This document shows, piece after piece, positions 1-8,243 of a DNA stretch of 38,797 bases. Position numbers and translations under genes: made by a program. The stretch comes from Pseudomonadota bacterium (lineage in GTDB: Bacteria; Myxococcota_A; UBA9160; JADFDR01), in contig PIVT01000036.1 in NCBI GenBank assembly GCA_003353845.1, forward strand, positions 1 through 38,797. Reading direction: 5' to 3'. Under the pieces are notes generated by a model. That model saw only the letters and a list, made by a program, of their open reading frames with translations. It ran no database searches and was not told where the DNA came from. Position 1 is the first letter of the stretch, and every line of letters starts with the position of its first letter.

Positions 1-1615
1 TGTAGGGAATGGCCATCAGGCACAGCCCGCCCGGATGACCCGAGGTCTGGTGCGCGTGATACAAACCCTCAATGGGCGAGCTATAACGCGCCAGCTCCGG
101 GATGGGTCGGTTGGTCCAGAGTTGATCTTCGTCGTGGCGACTGCCGCACCAGGTACCGCCGATGAGTCCCGTGTTGCGGAACTCGATGTCGCGACCCGTC
201 GCTGACCAGTGGTGGATCACGTTATCATCAGTGAGACCGTCGTAGACTTGGCTATAGGCATCGCGCATGTACTGATCCATTTCCACCTTGTAATTAAGAA
301 GCGCGTCTTCACCCTCTTTGTGCAGATCGGGAGAGGTCACCGCCATCTCGAAGGCGCTTGAGACATAGCCCCTGGCATAATCGCCCTGACAATCGGTGGG
401 ATCGAAAGCCTGAGAAGGCACCTGGAACCACATCACATCTTCAGGCGAAACCACCGGCTGCCCCTTGTGACCATCCACATCCGCCACGCTCGCGTAATAG
501 AGTTCGCGGTCCTCGCAGGGAAAGACACCGGCCACGGGGATGCGGTTCTTCCCGACAAACCTCGATTCATGCGCATCTTTGGCGAAGCGCTTGTTGAAAC
601 TCATGGGTTCCTTGGTGTGGAATGTGGATACGTAGAGGGTCTGGTTCTTGAGGCTGACGTCCTTCAGCTTCTGGATCACACCCGGATCCAAGTGCTTTGG
701 ACCCACCAAGTCGAGGAAGGCTTGATGAACATCGCAAGCGGCAATCACGGCCTTGGTGGCGTGAATGGTCTTGCCACCGCTGGCCGCCGTCTCGCGCAGG
801 CGCACACCCGTCGCGCGGCCGTCTTCGATGATAATCTCTTCCACCGGACAACTCGTGCGAATGGTCGTGCCATGGAACACGGCGGCGCGAAGAATCGCAT
901 GGAAGTAGGCGTGCAGGCCGCCGCGCGAAAGACTCATGGACCCCATATTGGGCAAGGTCAGCAACTGAACGCAGAGTGCCGCAGGAATCGCAACACCCTC
1001 CCAATGGCCCGCGGCCCCGGAAGCCCAGGCTGCAAAAGCCATGGCGGTCTTGAAATGCTCGGTCTCAATATGCTCGTCCATCAGCTCGAACAGGGTCATC
1101 TCGCGCAATTCAGGCGTCCAGATGTCGGGCTGGTACTTCTTGTACACCTGCATATAAGGCGTGTTCTCGTCGGTCACATCAACCTCGGGAGGGTGAGGTG
1201 GCGTCCAGAACGTGGCGCGCATCAGTTCCTTGGAAAACGGCTTTTCACCCAGCAATCCTCCGATCTTGGCCCAACCCATCTGGTCCTTTTCGCTGAGATA
1301 TCGCCAGCCGTCGTGGCAGCCAAGACCGCCTTTATTCGCCTCGAGTGGACCGACCGGATCCCACTCCATGCGAAAGCCAAACTTGTGAAGTTCTAACTGA
1401 TCGAAGCCCGGCGCGGGAGAAGCGTACATCAACATGGCATGGGGATAGATGCGCACACCCGGAAGCGGTTCCTGTGTTTCGCAAGCGCCACCACTCTCCG
1501 TCCGCTCTTCCAGCACGCAGACACTGAGTCCGCTCTTGGCTAGATACGCGGCCGTCGTCATCCCGTTCGGCCCTCCGCCAATAATGACGACGTCGAATCT
1601 TTCATCCTTTGCCAT
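1..1615 (-). CDS. Phytoene-dehydrogenase-like FAD oxidoreductase, partial (C-terminus off left edge)
   Basis: This gene reads leftwards from ATG at 1615 and is cut by the window edge after 538 codons with no stop. The N-terminus carries a Rossmann FAD-binding motif (GGGPNG, residues 13-18) followed by an acidic residue in the stretch VLEERTESGGAC, the arrangement of the CrtI/phytoene-dehydrogenase-like superfamily (COG1233). The visible C-terminal part contains a GLYHAHQTSGHPGG segment, which matches the second FAD-contact region of that superfamily. A GGGAGAG ribosome-binding site lies just upstream of the ATG. The gene lies downstream of, and on the same strand as, the small protein gene at 1750-2163 and is probably co-transcribed with it. 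It is paralogous in architecture to the two FAD enzymes at 35085-38371. The substrate is unknown: the fold is used for carotenoids but also for other hydrophobic substrates, and no phytoene synthase gene is visible here. Confidence 0.93.
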   Translation of the reverse strand, partial: MAKDERFDVVIIGGGPNGMTTAAYLAKSGLSVCVLEERTESGGACETQEPLPGVRIYPHAMLMYASPAPGFDQLELHKFGFRMEWDPVGPLEANKGGLGCHDGWRYLSEKDQMGWAKIGGLLGEKPFSKELMRATFWTPPHPPEVDVTDENTPYMQVYKKYQPDIWTPELREMTLFELMDEHIETEHFKTAMAFAAWASGAAGHWEGVAIPAALCVQLLTLPNMGSMSLSRGGLHAYFHAILRAAVFHGTTIRTSCPVEEIIIEDGRATGVRLRETAASGGKTIHATKAVIAACDVHQAFLDLVGPKHLDPGVIQKLKDVSLKNQTLYVSTFHTKEPMSFNKRFAKDAHESRFVGKNRIPVAGVFPCEDRELYYASVADVDGHKGQPVVSPEDVMWFQVPSQAFDPTDCQGDYARGYVSSAFEMAVTSPDLHKEGEDALLNYKVEMDQYMRDAYSQVYDGLTDDNVIHHWSATGRDIEFRNTGLIGGTWCGSRHDEDQLWTNRPIPELARYSSPIEGLYHAHQTSGHPGGLCLMAIPY

Positions 1616-1749
1616 TGCTCTCTCCCATCCAAGCCTCAAGGGCCACTTTCAAAATCTACTATCCAAGTCGGTGATCCAGACCTGCAATCAAAGTCTGCTT
1701 TGAATCCATTCTATGTCTCGTTTGGAAATGATGTCCAGCCAACGGACAG

Positions 1750-2163
1750 CTATGCCTTCCCCACCGCGGAACTCGCCACGACTTCTTGACCCTCGTCAAC
1801 TTCCTTTTCCCTTGCCGCTGCCCATGCCTCTTCGTAGGCAATTTCCCGCGCCCTGGCCTTTTCCTTGGCATCGATCAAGAATTCTTTGCCCTTGGCGAGG
1901 TGCTCGGAACGCTCATCCGTCCAGTGGTTGTGCCCGACTCGTTTGAAGAATGCGCGCCGCACGAAACCCAGGACGGATCTACACAAGATAAGTTTTGTCA
2001 TCCCAGGGATATCGTCTTCACACAGGCGGATGGCGAAGTCCCAGGTCACAGGATCGCGTATGGTGCCCACGACAACGATTTCGTCACCTTCACGGATCGC
2101 TTCGTATTCGCGGAAGTCCATAATCAACTCCTTCCGCCCCAACCCACGTGATTTAAGTCTCAT
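1750..2163 (-). CDS. Small conserved protein of unknown family, paralogue A
   Basis: This is a 137-residue soluble protein with no signal peptide or membrane segment. I do not recognise the family. It is clearly homologous to the 147-residue protein at 34390-34833: the first 20 or so residues match almost position for position (MRLKSRGLGRKEL against MRLRSKGLGRKEL), as do the DFREYE, REGDE, IRDPV and WDF stretches after them. The C-terminal third is charged, helical in composition and poorly conserved. The second ATG (M15) has a good AAGGAG site, but the N-terminal 14 residues are conserved in the paralogue, so the first ATG is preferred. The gene lies 134 bases upstream of the FAD oxidoreductase on the same strand and diverges from a MarR regulator. 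A partner or accessory role for the FAD enzyme is inferred only from this association. Confidence 0.85.
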   Translation of the reverse strand: MRLKSRGLGRKELIMDFREYEAIREGDEIVVVGTIRDPVTWDFAIRLCEDDIPGMTKLILCRSVLGFVRRAFFKRVGHNHWTDERSEHLAKGKEFLIDAKEKARAREIAYEEAWAAAREKEVDEGQEVVASSAVGKA

Positions 2164-2300
2164 AACGTGTCACCACCTTCCAGCGTAGAAATCAGATTGA
2201 ACCTTCCTGCCAGCGTCTGCCATTGAAGCCAACTGCAATGGAGTGCAGGTCTTCGTCGGGCTACGCTCTCCACGCTTGGGGGATCCCGACGTCTTTTGAT

Positions 2301-2317
2301 GTACTATTATATAGTAC
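2301..2317. promoter_or_regulatory. Perfect 7-3-7 palindrome, candidate MarR operator
   Basis: GTACTAT-TAT-ATAGTAC is a perfect inverted repeat with 7-base arms and a 3-base centre. It lies in the divergent gap between the small-protein/FAD operon (minus) and the MarR gene (plus). MarR dimers usually bind dyads of about this size and often repress their own gene and a divergent one. The AT-rich core could itself contain -10 sequences on both strands. Binding by the adjacent regulator is inferred. Confidence 0.6.
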
Positions 2318-2430
2318 CCATCGAAAGCTTTCCGGCAAGCTAAATTTGGGCTATATTGGGCGCTGTGGCTTGCGAAGGTGCCAGGGGAAAGATTTGCCTT
2401 TGGTTGTACGTTTATAAGAAGGAAGACCTC

Positions 2431-2940
2431 TTGGAAGAGAAAAGCTGGATTGACGCTTTTGGTGTGGCCTGGGACCGGGAATATCCGGAGACCGAGGACA
2501 CCTCCGGTCTGCGCATCGTCGCGCTGCTGGCCCGGCTGAGCGTACTGACCCTCACCTTCGAGCAAGAAACCCTCAAACCCTTTGATCTGGTGCCAAGCGA
2601 CTACGGGGTGCTCGCCGCTCTGCGCCGCGCAGGTTCCCCCTACGAACTCGCACCGAGCGAACTCTCCAACAACCTCTACCACTCGTCGGGCGGGATGACG
2701 AAAATGCTGAAGCGTTTGGAAGGGCTTGAATACATCCAGCGCGTACCCGACCCTCAGGATGGTCGTGGAAAACTCGTTCGTCTCGCGCCCAAGGGAATGA
2801 AGGTGGAAGAGGAAGCCTTCAATGCTTTCCTTTCTCGTACACACGAGCTACTCAAATCTGCCACACCCAGTGAGTTTGGAGTGATCGACCAAGCGATGCA
2901 GCGACTCCTCAACATCATCGAAAGTAACTACCACCCCTGA
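2431..2940 (+). CDS. MarR-family transcriptional regulator
   Basis: This is a 169-residue winged-helix regulator. The DNA-binding part is seen as LAPSELSNNLYHSSGGMTK (recognition helix region), then MLKRLEGLEYI and a wing with DPQDGRGKLVRLAPKG, the typical MarR pattern (D-x-R-D-x-R-x-x-x-V-x-L-T-x-x-G). Flanking helices form the usual dimerisation region. The frame is open from TTG 2356, but TTG 2431 is preferred because AAGGA at 2419-2423 sits at normal spacing and the protein then has the usual MarR length. It diverges from the small-protein/FAD oxidoreductase operon, and a perfect 17-base dyad at 2301-2317 lies between them, so autoregulation and control of that operon are likely. The ligand is unknown. 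Confidence 0.9.
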   Translation: MEEKSWIDAFGVAWDREYPETEDTSGLRIVALLARLSVLTLTFEQETLKPFDLVPSDYGVLAALRRAGSPYELAPSELSNNLYHSSGGMTKMLKRLEGLEYIQRVPDPQDGRGKLVRLAPKGMKVEEEAFNAFLSRTHELLKSATPSEFGVIDQAMQRLLNIIESNYHP

Positions 2941-3050
2941 AGTATGCCTGTTTTATTCGAGTGATACAGCAGGATGTTCTAGCTGAATCAGACACAGAAA
3001 ATTCGCGTCGTTACCTTCTTCGTTTCCTATCCTACTTATGCACAGTCACC

Positions 3051-3080
3051 TTGTTATCACACCCCTTATAGAGGTATAAT
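3051..3080 (+). promoter_or_regulatory. Sigma70-type promoter candidate for the GT5 synthase
   Basis: TTGTTA at 3051-3056 and a consensus TATAAT at 3075-3080 are separated by 18 bases, giving a predicted start near 3087, about 50 bases before the GTG start at 3139. CCCCT at 3062-3066 and AGGGG at 3081-3085 flank the -10 element symmetrically and could be an operator. Confidence 0.55.
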
Positions 3081-3138
3081 AGGGGACTGCCCTTTTGCAT
3101 TACTCGGCGTGGACGGGAGTCGGTTGGAGAAGTAGCCT

Positions 3139-4659
3139 GTGGCAAAACGACACACTCCAAAACGCAACTCAAAGGTATCGAAACCAAAGCCTCGGATTCT
3201 CATCTGCACACCAGAGGTTACCGAACTCCCTGAAGGTATGGGCAATGCCGCCAACTACATTCGCGCCAAGGGCGGCGGACTCGGCGACATCTCCGCAGGC
3301 CTGATCCGCAATCTCTACGAAGACGACCGTTTTGAACTGCACGTCGCCTTGCCCAAATACTCGAGCAAGTTTGCAGATCTGTCACAGATCGAAGAGCGTG
3401 AACTAGATGAGCTGACGCCGGTTTTCCATAGCCAGGGGATCCACCTGGTCAACGACAGCGCATTTTCCCGACTCGATGATCTGTATGATGAAAGCCTTGA
3501 GCATCCGCGCGTTCGGCGCGCGGAAGCCTTTTCGCGACACATCATCAACCATCTGCTCGACACCGTCCGCCCCAACGTGGTGCACTGCAATGACTGGATG
3601 ACGGGGTTGGTTCCGGCCGCTGCACGCGAGCGGGGCATCAAGAGCCTTTTCACCCTACACAACGTCTTCACCGAGAAAGACAGCTGTCTAAACGTGGTGC
3701 AAAGCGGCATCGATGTCCGTCGCTTCGTCCCCTCTCTCTATTTCGAACGCTTTCCGGAGGAGACCGAGGAGAACTGGAAGACCAATCGAATCGATTTCCT
3801 GGCTACAGGAATTCATGCATCCGACATCGTAAACACGGTCAGCAAGACCTTCCTACTGGAAATTGTCGATGAGACGTTCCGGCAGATCATTCCCGAAAGT
3901 GTTCGGCAAACAGTATCCGAGAAGTTTCGGTCGGGTCATGCATGCGGGATCCTCAATGCACCCAACGACTCCGTGGACCCACGCCTGAGCAAGCACATCA
4001 CCCCTTATTACCTCGAAGACTTTCCTGAGAAAAAAGCGGAGAACAAGCTCGCGTTCCAAAAACACATGAGGTTGGATCTCGATGCCAAGGCGCCGCTTTT
4101 CTTTTGGCCTCACCGGCTCTACCCACAAAAGGGTCCCGAACTCATTCTGGCCATCGCCAAGTCATGCATCACGACCCTCGGCATTCAACTCGCATTCGTC
4201 GCCAATGGCGACCCAGACTTGCAACGACACCTCGAGTCGCTCCAGAAAATCTACCAGGGACGGGTCGCCTACCAACCCTTCAACGAAGGCATGAGTGAAC
4301 TCGGCAAGGCCGCATCCGACTTCATGCTCATGCCCTCACAGTACGAACCCTGTGGACTCCCTCAAATGGAGTGCCCGCGTTTCGGGACGCTTCCGGTGGC
4401 TCGTCTCACGGGTGGAATCTCCGATACCGTAACTGCACTTGAGCCTCTGGCAGGCCGGGGGAATGGCTTCCCCTTCACGAACTACAATGCATCCTCTCTG
4501 AAAAAGGCCATCACCGAGGCCCTGAGGTTCTACGTGTTGCCCGACGACATCCGAAATCAAAATATTCGACGCATCATGCAAGAGAGCTTCGACCAGTTCA
4601 GCCTCTCGAACACAGCCAAGGAATACATCCACATTTACGAAGAGCTGATGGGTATCTAA
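3139..4659 (+). CDS. glgA: Glycogen/starch synthase, GT5 family
   Basis: The product is a 506-residue GT-B fold glucosyltransferase that should extend alpha-1,4-glucan chains from a nucleotide glucose, usually ADP-glucose. GT5 signatures are visible in order: the N-terminal sugar-nucleotide loop KGGGLGD (residues 44-50, K-x-G-G-L retained), HCNDW (149-153), TLHNV (172-176), RLYPQKG (326-332), PSQYEPCGLPQ (399-409) and TGGISDTV (424-431). Compared with E. coli GlgA, there is a longer segment between the first strand (ICTPEV) and the K-x-G-G loop, and the protein is about 30 residues longer. The start is GTG 3139, with GGAGA upstream. It opens an alpha-glucan locus with glgP, glgX and a glgB-malQ fusion. 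No glgC is present in the window. Confidence 0.93.
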   Translation: MAKRHTPKRNSKVSKPKPRILICTPEVTELPEGMGNAANYIRAKGGGLGDISAGLIRNLYEDDRFELHVALPKYSSKFADLSQIEERELDELTPVFHSQGIHLVNDSAFSRLDDLYDESLEHPRVRRAEAFSRHIINHLLDTVRPNVVHCNDWMTGLVPAAARERGIKSLFTLHNVFTEKDSCLNVVQSGIDVRRFVPSLYFERFPEETEENWKTNRIDFLATGIHASDIVNTVSKTFLLEIVDETFRQIIPESVRQTVSEKFRSGHACGILNAPNDSVDPRLSKHITPYYLEDFPEKKAENKLAFQKHMRLDLDAKAPLFFWPHRLYPQKGPELILAIAKSCITTLGIQLAFVANGDPDLQRHLESLQKIYQGRVAYQPFNEGMSELGKAASDFMLMPSQYEPCGLPQMECPRFGTLPVARLTGGISDTVTALEPLAGRGNGFPFTNYNASSLKKAITEALRFYVLPDDIRNQNIRRIMQESFDQFSLSNTAKEYIHIYEELMGI

Positions 4660-4756
4660 CCTGCTGGGATATGCGTGAGGCCATGGTAAGAGAGCCCACG
4701 CACACGGCAACGCTCTCCAAATGCCGCACCCCCTAAACGGCACCAAAACTCCAGGT

Positions 4757-4762
4757 TATAAT
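4757..4762 (+). promoter_or_regulatory. Candidate -10 element directly before the PPOX-like start
   Basis: A consensus TATAAT ends six bases before the ATG at 4769, so transcription would begin at or next to the start codon and give a leaderless message. The -35 region 17 bases upstream (TAAACG, 4734-4739) is weak, and there is no clear ribosome-binding site. Confidence 0.35.
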
Positions 4763-4768
4763 CGGGCC

Positions 4769-5944
4769 ATGCAGAACGTAATCGTCATCGGTGGAGGAAT
4801 TAGCGGACTCAGCTTTGCCTACCGCTGTGCCACAGAAGGATCGGGCGCGCTCGTGCTCGAAGCCGCACCGCGACTTGGCGGATGCCTGCACAGCCAGCGC
4901 TTCGAAACCGGCTTCTGGTTCGAGCTGGGGGCCCATACCTGTTACAACTCCTACGGCGGGCTCATCGAGATGATGGAAACCTGTGGGCTCATGGAACAAC
5001 TCCTCCCGCGTGCCAAGGTTCCTTTCCGCTTGCTGCGTGACGAGCGCGTGCGCTCCATCCCCAGTGAACTCAACTTCTTTGCGATCCTCGCCTCGCTGCC
5101 GCGCTTGTTCTTCGCCAACAAGGAAGAGGAGAGCGTCGAGCGCTATTACTCGCGCATTGTCGGCGCAAAGAATTACCGTCGTGTGCTCGGCCCCATGTTG
5201 GCCGCCGTCCCTTCACAAGATGCCGGAGAGTTTCCGGCGACGATGCTCTTCAAGAAGCGTCCACGCCGTAAGGACATCTTGAGAAGCTTTACCCTTCAGG
5301 GTGGGCTTCAGAGTGTGACCGATGCCCTCGCGCAGCAGTCAGGCATCGAAAGCGAGACGGGCCTCAGCGTACAATCGGTGACTCGCATCGATGGTGGCTT
5401 CTGCGTGCAAGCCGAAGACGGGCGCCGCTTCGAGGCGCGCCAGGTGGCCATTGCCGTACCACCGCCCGTGGCAGCGAACATCCTGGCTGCTGATTTTCCG
5501 GAACTCTCCGCCGAGCTAGGACGCATCGCAACAAGCAGCGTCACCACCGTCGGTGTCGTTGTGGCAAAGGAAAAACTCTCGCTGGAACCCGTCGCAGGCA
5601 TTGTGGGCATCGAGGATTGTTTCTACTCGGCGGTGAGCCGCGACACCGTCCCCGACGAGCACTTTCGCAGCTTCAGCTTTCACTTCCGGCCCGGCACGTC
5701 TCCAGCCAAACGCATGGAGCGTATCACCCAAGTGCTCGCCGTCGCTGAGAGTGACTTGGAAAGTACCACCGAACGGCATACCGTTCTGCCCTCACCGCGC
5801 GAGGGTCACGCCGCTCTGGCCGCGGCCATCGATGAGCACACCGCCGGCACTCAACTTTCCATCCTTGGAAACTTCTTTGCAGGCCTGGCCATCGAAGACT
5901 GCATCACCCGCTCCTTCGCAGAGTTCTCCCGCCTGCAACAATAA
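4769..5944 (+). CDS. FAD-dependent amine-oxidase/protoporphyrinogen-oxidase-like enzyme
   Basis: This is a 391-residue flavoprotein. The N-terminus has GGGISG (residues 7-12) in a Rossmann FAD-binding fold, followed by the LEAAPRLGG segment that binds the ADP ribose. QGGLQSVTDAL in the middle and NFFAGLAIEDC near the end match the substrate-domain and C-terminal FAD motifs of the HemY/PPOX branch of the flavin amine oxidases. It is shorter than typical HemY (about 450-470 residues), so a true heme-pathway role is uncertain and no other heme gene is nearby. It lies 109 bases after glgA, on the same strand, and converges with glgP, leaving only 17 bases between the stops. A TATAAT just before the ATG suggests its own, possibly leaderless, transcript. 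The specific substrate is not known. Confidence 0.85.
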   Translation: MQNVIVIGGGISGLSFAYRCATEGSGALVLEAAPRLGGCLHSQRFETGFWFELGAHTCYNSYGGLIEMMETCGLMEQLLPRAKVPFRLLRDERVRSIPSELNFFAILASLPRLFFANKEEESVERYYSRIVGAKNYRRVLGPMLAAVPSQDAGEFPATMLFKKRPRRKDILRSFTLQGGLQSVTDALAQQSGIESETGLSVQSVTRIDGGFCVQAEDGRRFEARQVAIAVPPPVAANILAADFPELSAELGRIATSSVTTVGVVVAKEKLSLEPVAGIVGIEDCFYSAVSRDTVPDEHFRSFSFHFRPGTSPAKRMERITQVLAVAESDLESTTERHTVLPSPREGHAALAAAIDEHTAGTQLSILGNFFAGLAIEDCITRSFAEFSRLQQ

Positions 5945-5961
5945 TTCGTGAATAGTCCGGG

Positions 5962-8106
5962 CTAGGAGAGGCTCTCCGCCGTTCGAATCTTCGCGGCGTC
6001 CAAGTAAGAATGTTGCACGTACTCCATGACCATTCGATCGGAGTTATAGCGCCAAGCCAAAGTCTTGAGTGCGTTCTTCACGCGAGTGAGCCACTCGATG
6101 GGAACGCCTTGCTCATCCTTTAAATAAAAGAGCGGCACGACTTCGTTCTCAAGCACATCGTAGAGTTGCAATAGATCTCGGCGATCTTGTTCTTTGGTGT
6201 CGACATGAACGAGGCCATCCCCAAAGGCGAAGCCATTTTGCGTGTCGTAGCCTTCATCCCACCACCCATCGAGAACGGAGCAATTGAGGGTGGCATTGAA
6301 CACGGCCTTCATGCCGCTGGTTCCACAAGCTTCGAGGGGTCGACGCGGAGCGTTCAGCCAAAGGTCACAACCTTGGAGCAAGTGCCGGCTCACGTTCATA
6401 TCGTGATTCTCAAGTACGAAAACGTGCCCTTTCAAGTCCGGATCGTTGCTGATTTCGACCAGGCGTTGCAAAAGCGCCTTCCCGGGTTCATCCGCAGGGT
6501 GGGACTTGCCCGCAAAGATCATTTGAACCGGGAACTCCGGGTTCGTGATGATTCGTTTGGCGCGCTCGTAGTCGTCGAAAAAAAGCAACGCTCGTTTGTA
6601 GCTGGCGAAACGACGCGCAAACCCGATGGTCAACACATCCAGGTGAAAATCTGGAATCGATGGCAGATCAGATGCCCCAAGTCGCTCACGACGCCGCTCT
6701 TCGCGACGCTTGATAAAATCAAACATCTTTCCTTTCAAAGCGACTTTCACACTCCACAAGCTCAGTGAATCCAACTTGTCGATTCCTCGCCATCGCTCCG
6801 CACGACACATGCTCCTTTCCCAATCCGTGCCAAGGAAGCTGGCGTAAAGAGCATTCAGTTCTGGCGCCAACCAGGTGTCGACGTGAACGCCGTTGGTGAT
6901 GTGCCCGATGGGGACGTCGACGGATCTCCATTCCGGCCAAAGACCTCGCCACATATTGCGCGACACCTCGCCATGAAGTGAACTCACCGCGTTCGAGCGT
7001 CGAGAAAGGGTCAGGGCGAGGATCGTCATACAGAATTCCTCATTGTGATCGTTTCGATTCATCCGCCCCAAAGCGAGAAATTCATCTTCCGAAAGCCCCA
7101 AGCGCTCTCGAAGGGGCCTCAGGTACTTGAGTACGAGTCCCGGCTCGAAGCGATCATGTCCTGCTGCAACAGGCGTATGGGTCGTAAAAACCACCGATTC
7201 GGCAACCTCGACAGCGGCCTGGTGAAAGTCCACCCCCTGCTCCTCCATGCGTTCTGCAATGGCTTCCAAGGTGGCGAAGGCGGAGTGTCCCTCGTTCAAG
7301 TGAAGCATACCCGGGCGTATCCCCAACTCGCGGAGAACGCGATACCCACCAGTGCCAAGCACTAACTCCTGAACGATCCGCGTCCGCTTGTCACCACCAT
7401 ACAGCCGCAAGGTCCGAGGAAATTTTTCGAGTGCATCACCGAGAAGGTCCAGGAGGAAAAGCGGGCAACGTCCGACCTGGGCCTTCCACACGCGTAGCTC
7501 GATCAGGTCTCCCGCAACGGGGACCGTTACATACAGCGGATCTCCCTCGCTGTTACAAACGAGTTCGAGAGCAACTTGGTCGGTATCCAAATCGTGATAG
7601 ACCTCGTGTTGCCGCCCTGTCTCGTCAATCTCCTGGCGAAAATACCCCTGACGGTAAAGCAAGCCGATGGCGTAAAGCGGCACACCGAGATCCGAACAAC
7701 TTTTAACGTGATCACCCGCCAGCACACCAAGCCCACCCGAGTAGGTGCGAAGCGACTCGTGAATGCAAAATTCCAAACTGAAGTAAGCAGCGGGCTTGGC
7801 ACGCATCCCGGGTGCGTTCCAAGAGGACCAGTGGTCGGGGTCCTCCATGTACTCTTGAAGACAGCGCTCGGCATGGGTGGTGTGTGCCAGGATGTGTGTG
7901 TCCATGGACACTTCTTCCAGGCGTGCGTCGTCGATCTCCTCCAAAAATGCGATGGGGTTATGGTTGACATCACGCCAGAGCTGTTTGTCAATCGAGCGCC
8001 AGATGTGGGTGGGTTCGCTGTTCCAACTCCACCAGAAGTTGTTGGCTAAACATATGAGTCTGCTACGAAAATCCTTCACACCGACCTCTATTCCCCAATG
8101 GCTCAT
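5962..8106 (-). CDS. glgP: Alpha-glucan (glycogen) phosphorylase, GT35
   Basis: The product is a 714-residue phosphorylase that should release glucose-1-phosphate from the non-reducing ends of alpha-1,4-glucans, using pyridoxal phosphate. It belongs to the shorter branch that starts with the N-terminal DUF3417-type region (NNFWWSWN, residues 22-29) rather than the E. coli/muscle type. Visible motifs are YSGGLGVLAGDH (122-133), HLNEGHSAF (269-277), THTPVAAGHDRF (309-320), GFARRFASYKR (495-505), FAGKSHPAD (531-539) and EACGTSGMK, in which Lys600 is the predicted PLP-binding lysine. The gene is divergent from glgX, and a strong 10-base dyad lies in the intervening region. The ATG at 8106 has only a weak ribosome-binding site, but the protein matches the family from its first residues. 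Confidence 0.96.
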   Translation of the reverse strand: MSHWGIEVGVKDFRSRLICLANNFWWSWNSEPTHIWRSIDKQLWRDVNHNPIAFLEEIDDARLEEVSMDTHILAHTTHAERCLQEYMEDPDHWSSWNAPGMRAKPAAYFSLEFCIHESLRTYSGGLGVLAGDHVKSCSDLGVPLYAIGLLYRQGYFRQEIDETGRQHEVYHDLDTDQVALELVCNSEGDPLYVTVPVAGDLIELRVWKAQVGRCPLFLLDLLGDALEKFPRTLRLYGGDKRTRIVQELVLGTGGYRVLRELGIRPGMLHLNEGHSAFATLEAIAERMEEQGVDFHQAAVEVAESVVFTTHTPVAAGHDRFEPGLVLKYLRPLRERLGLSEDEFLALGRMNRNDHNEEFCMTILALTLSRRSNAVSSLHGEVSRNMWRGLWPEWRSVDVPIGHITNGVHVDTWLAPELNALYASFLGTDWERSMCRAERWRGIDKLDSLSLWSVKVALKGKMFDFIKRREERRRERLGASDLPSIPDFHLDVLTIGFARRFASYKRALLFFDDYERAKRIITNPEFPVQMIFAGKSHPADEPGKALLQRLVEISNDPDLKGHVFVLENHDMNVSRHLLQGCDLWLNAPRRPLEACGTSGMKAVFNATLNCSVLDGWWDEGYDTQNGFAFGDGLVHVDTKEQDRRDLLQLYDVLENEVVPLFYLKDEQGVPIEWLTRVKNALKTLAWRYNSDRMVMEYVQHSYLDAAKIRTAESLS

Positions 8107-8129
8107 TAACGACTCATCTATTCTTGCTC

Positions 8130-8141
8130 AAACACATGTTT
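8130..8141. repeat. Short inverted repeat AAACA-CA-TGTTT upstream of glgP
   Basis: A perfect 5-base inverted repeat lies 24 bases upstream of the glgP start, on the promoter side. It could be a regulator half-site pair, but it is short enough to occur by chance. Confidence 0.3.
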
Positions 8142-8243
8142 ACCAAAAGCCGACAAGCAGTTCTACCACCACCGCTTTCACCTTTTCAATCGAAGAAGTG
8201 CCTCTTGACAACCCTTTTCAAATCCTTCGGCCTTTCCACCGAG

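Noticed and set aside
467-1396. Long plus-strand open frame of 309 codons
   Set aside because: It is antisense to the FAD oxidoreductase, whose protein has clear FAD motifs and a ribosome-binding site. The plus-strand product has no recognisable domain and reflects codon bias of the true gene.
1686-1701. Hairpin TCAAAG-TCTG-CTTTGA between two minus-strand genes, as a terminator
   Set aside because: The stem is only six bases and no T-run follows on either strand, so it is not supported as a terminator.
2170-2844. Minus-strand frame of 224 codons over the MarR gene
   Set aside because: MarR motifs and a proper ribosome-binding site support the plus-strand gene; the opposite frame has no domain and no start signal.
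6187-6768. Plus-strand frame of 193 codons inside the phosphorylase gene
   Set aside because: It is antisense to the most conserved region of glgP, including the PLP-lysine segment, and has no supporting motif.
8205-8210. Consensus TTGACA as a -35 for glgX
   Set aside because: No AT-rich -10 hexamer lies 16-18 bases downstream, so I do not call a promoter from it.
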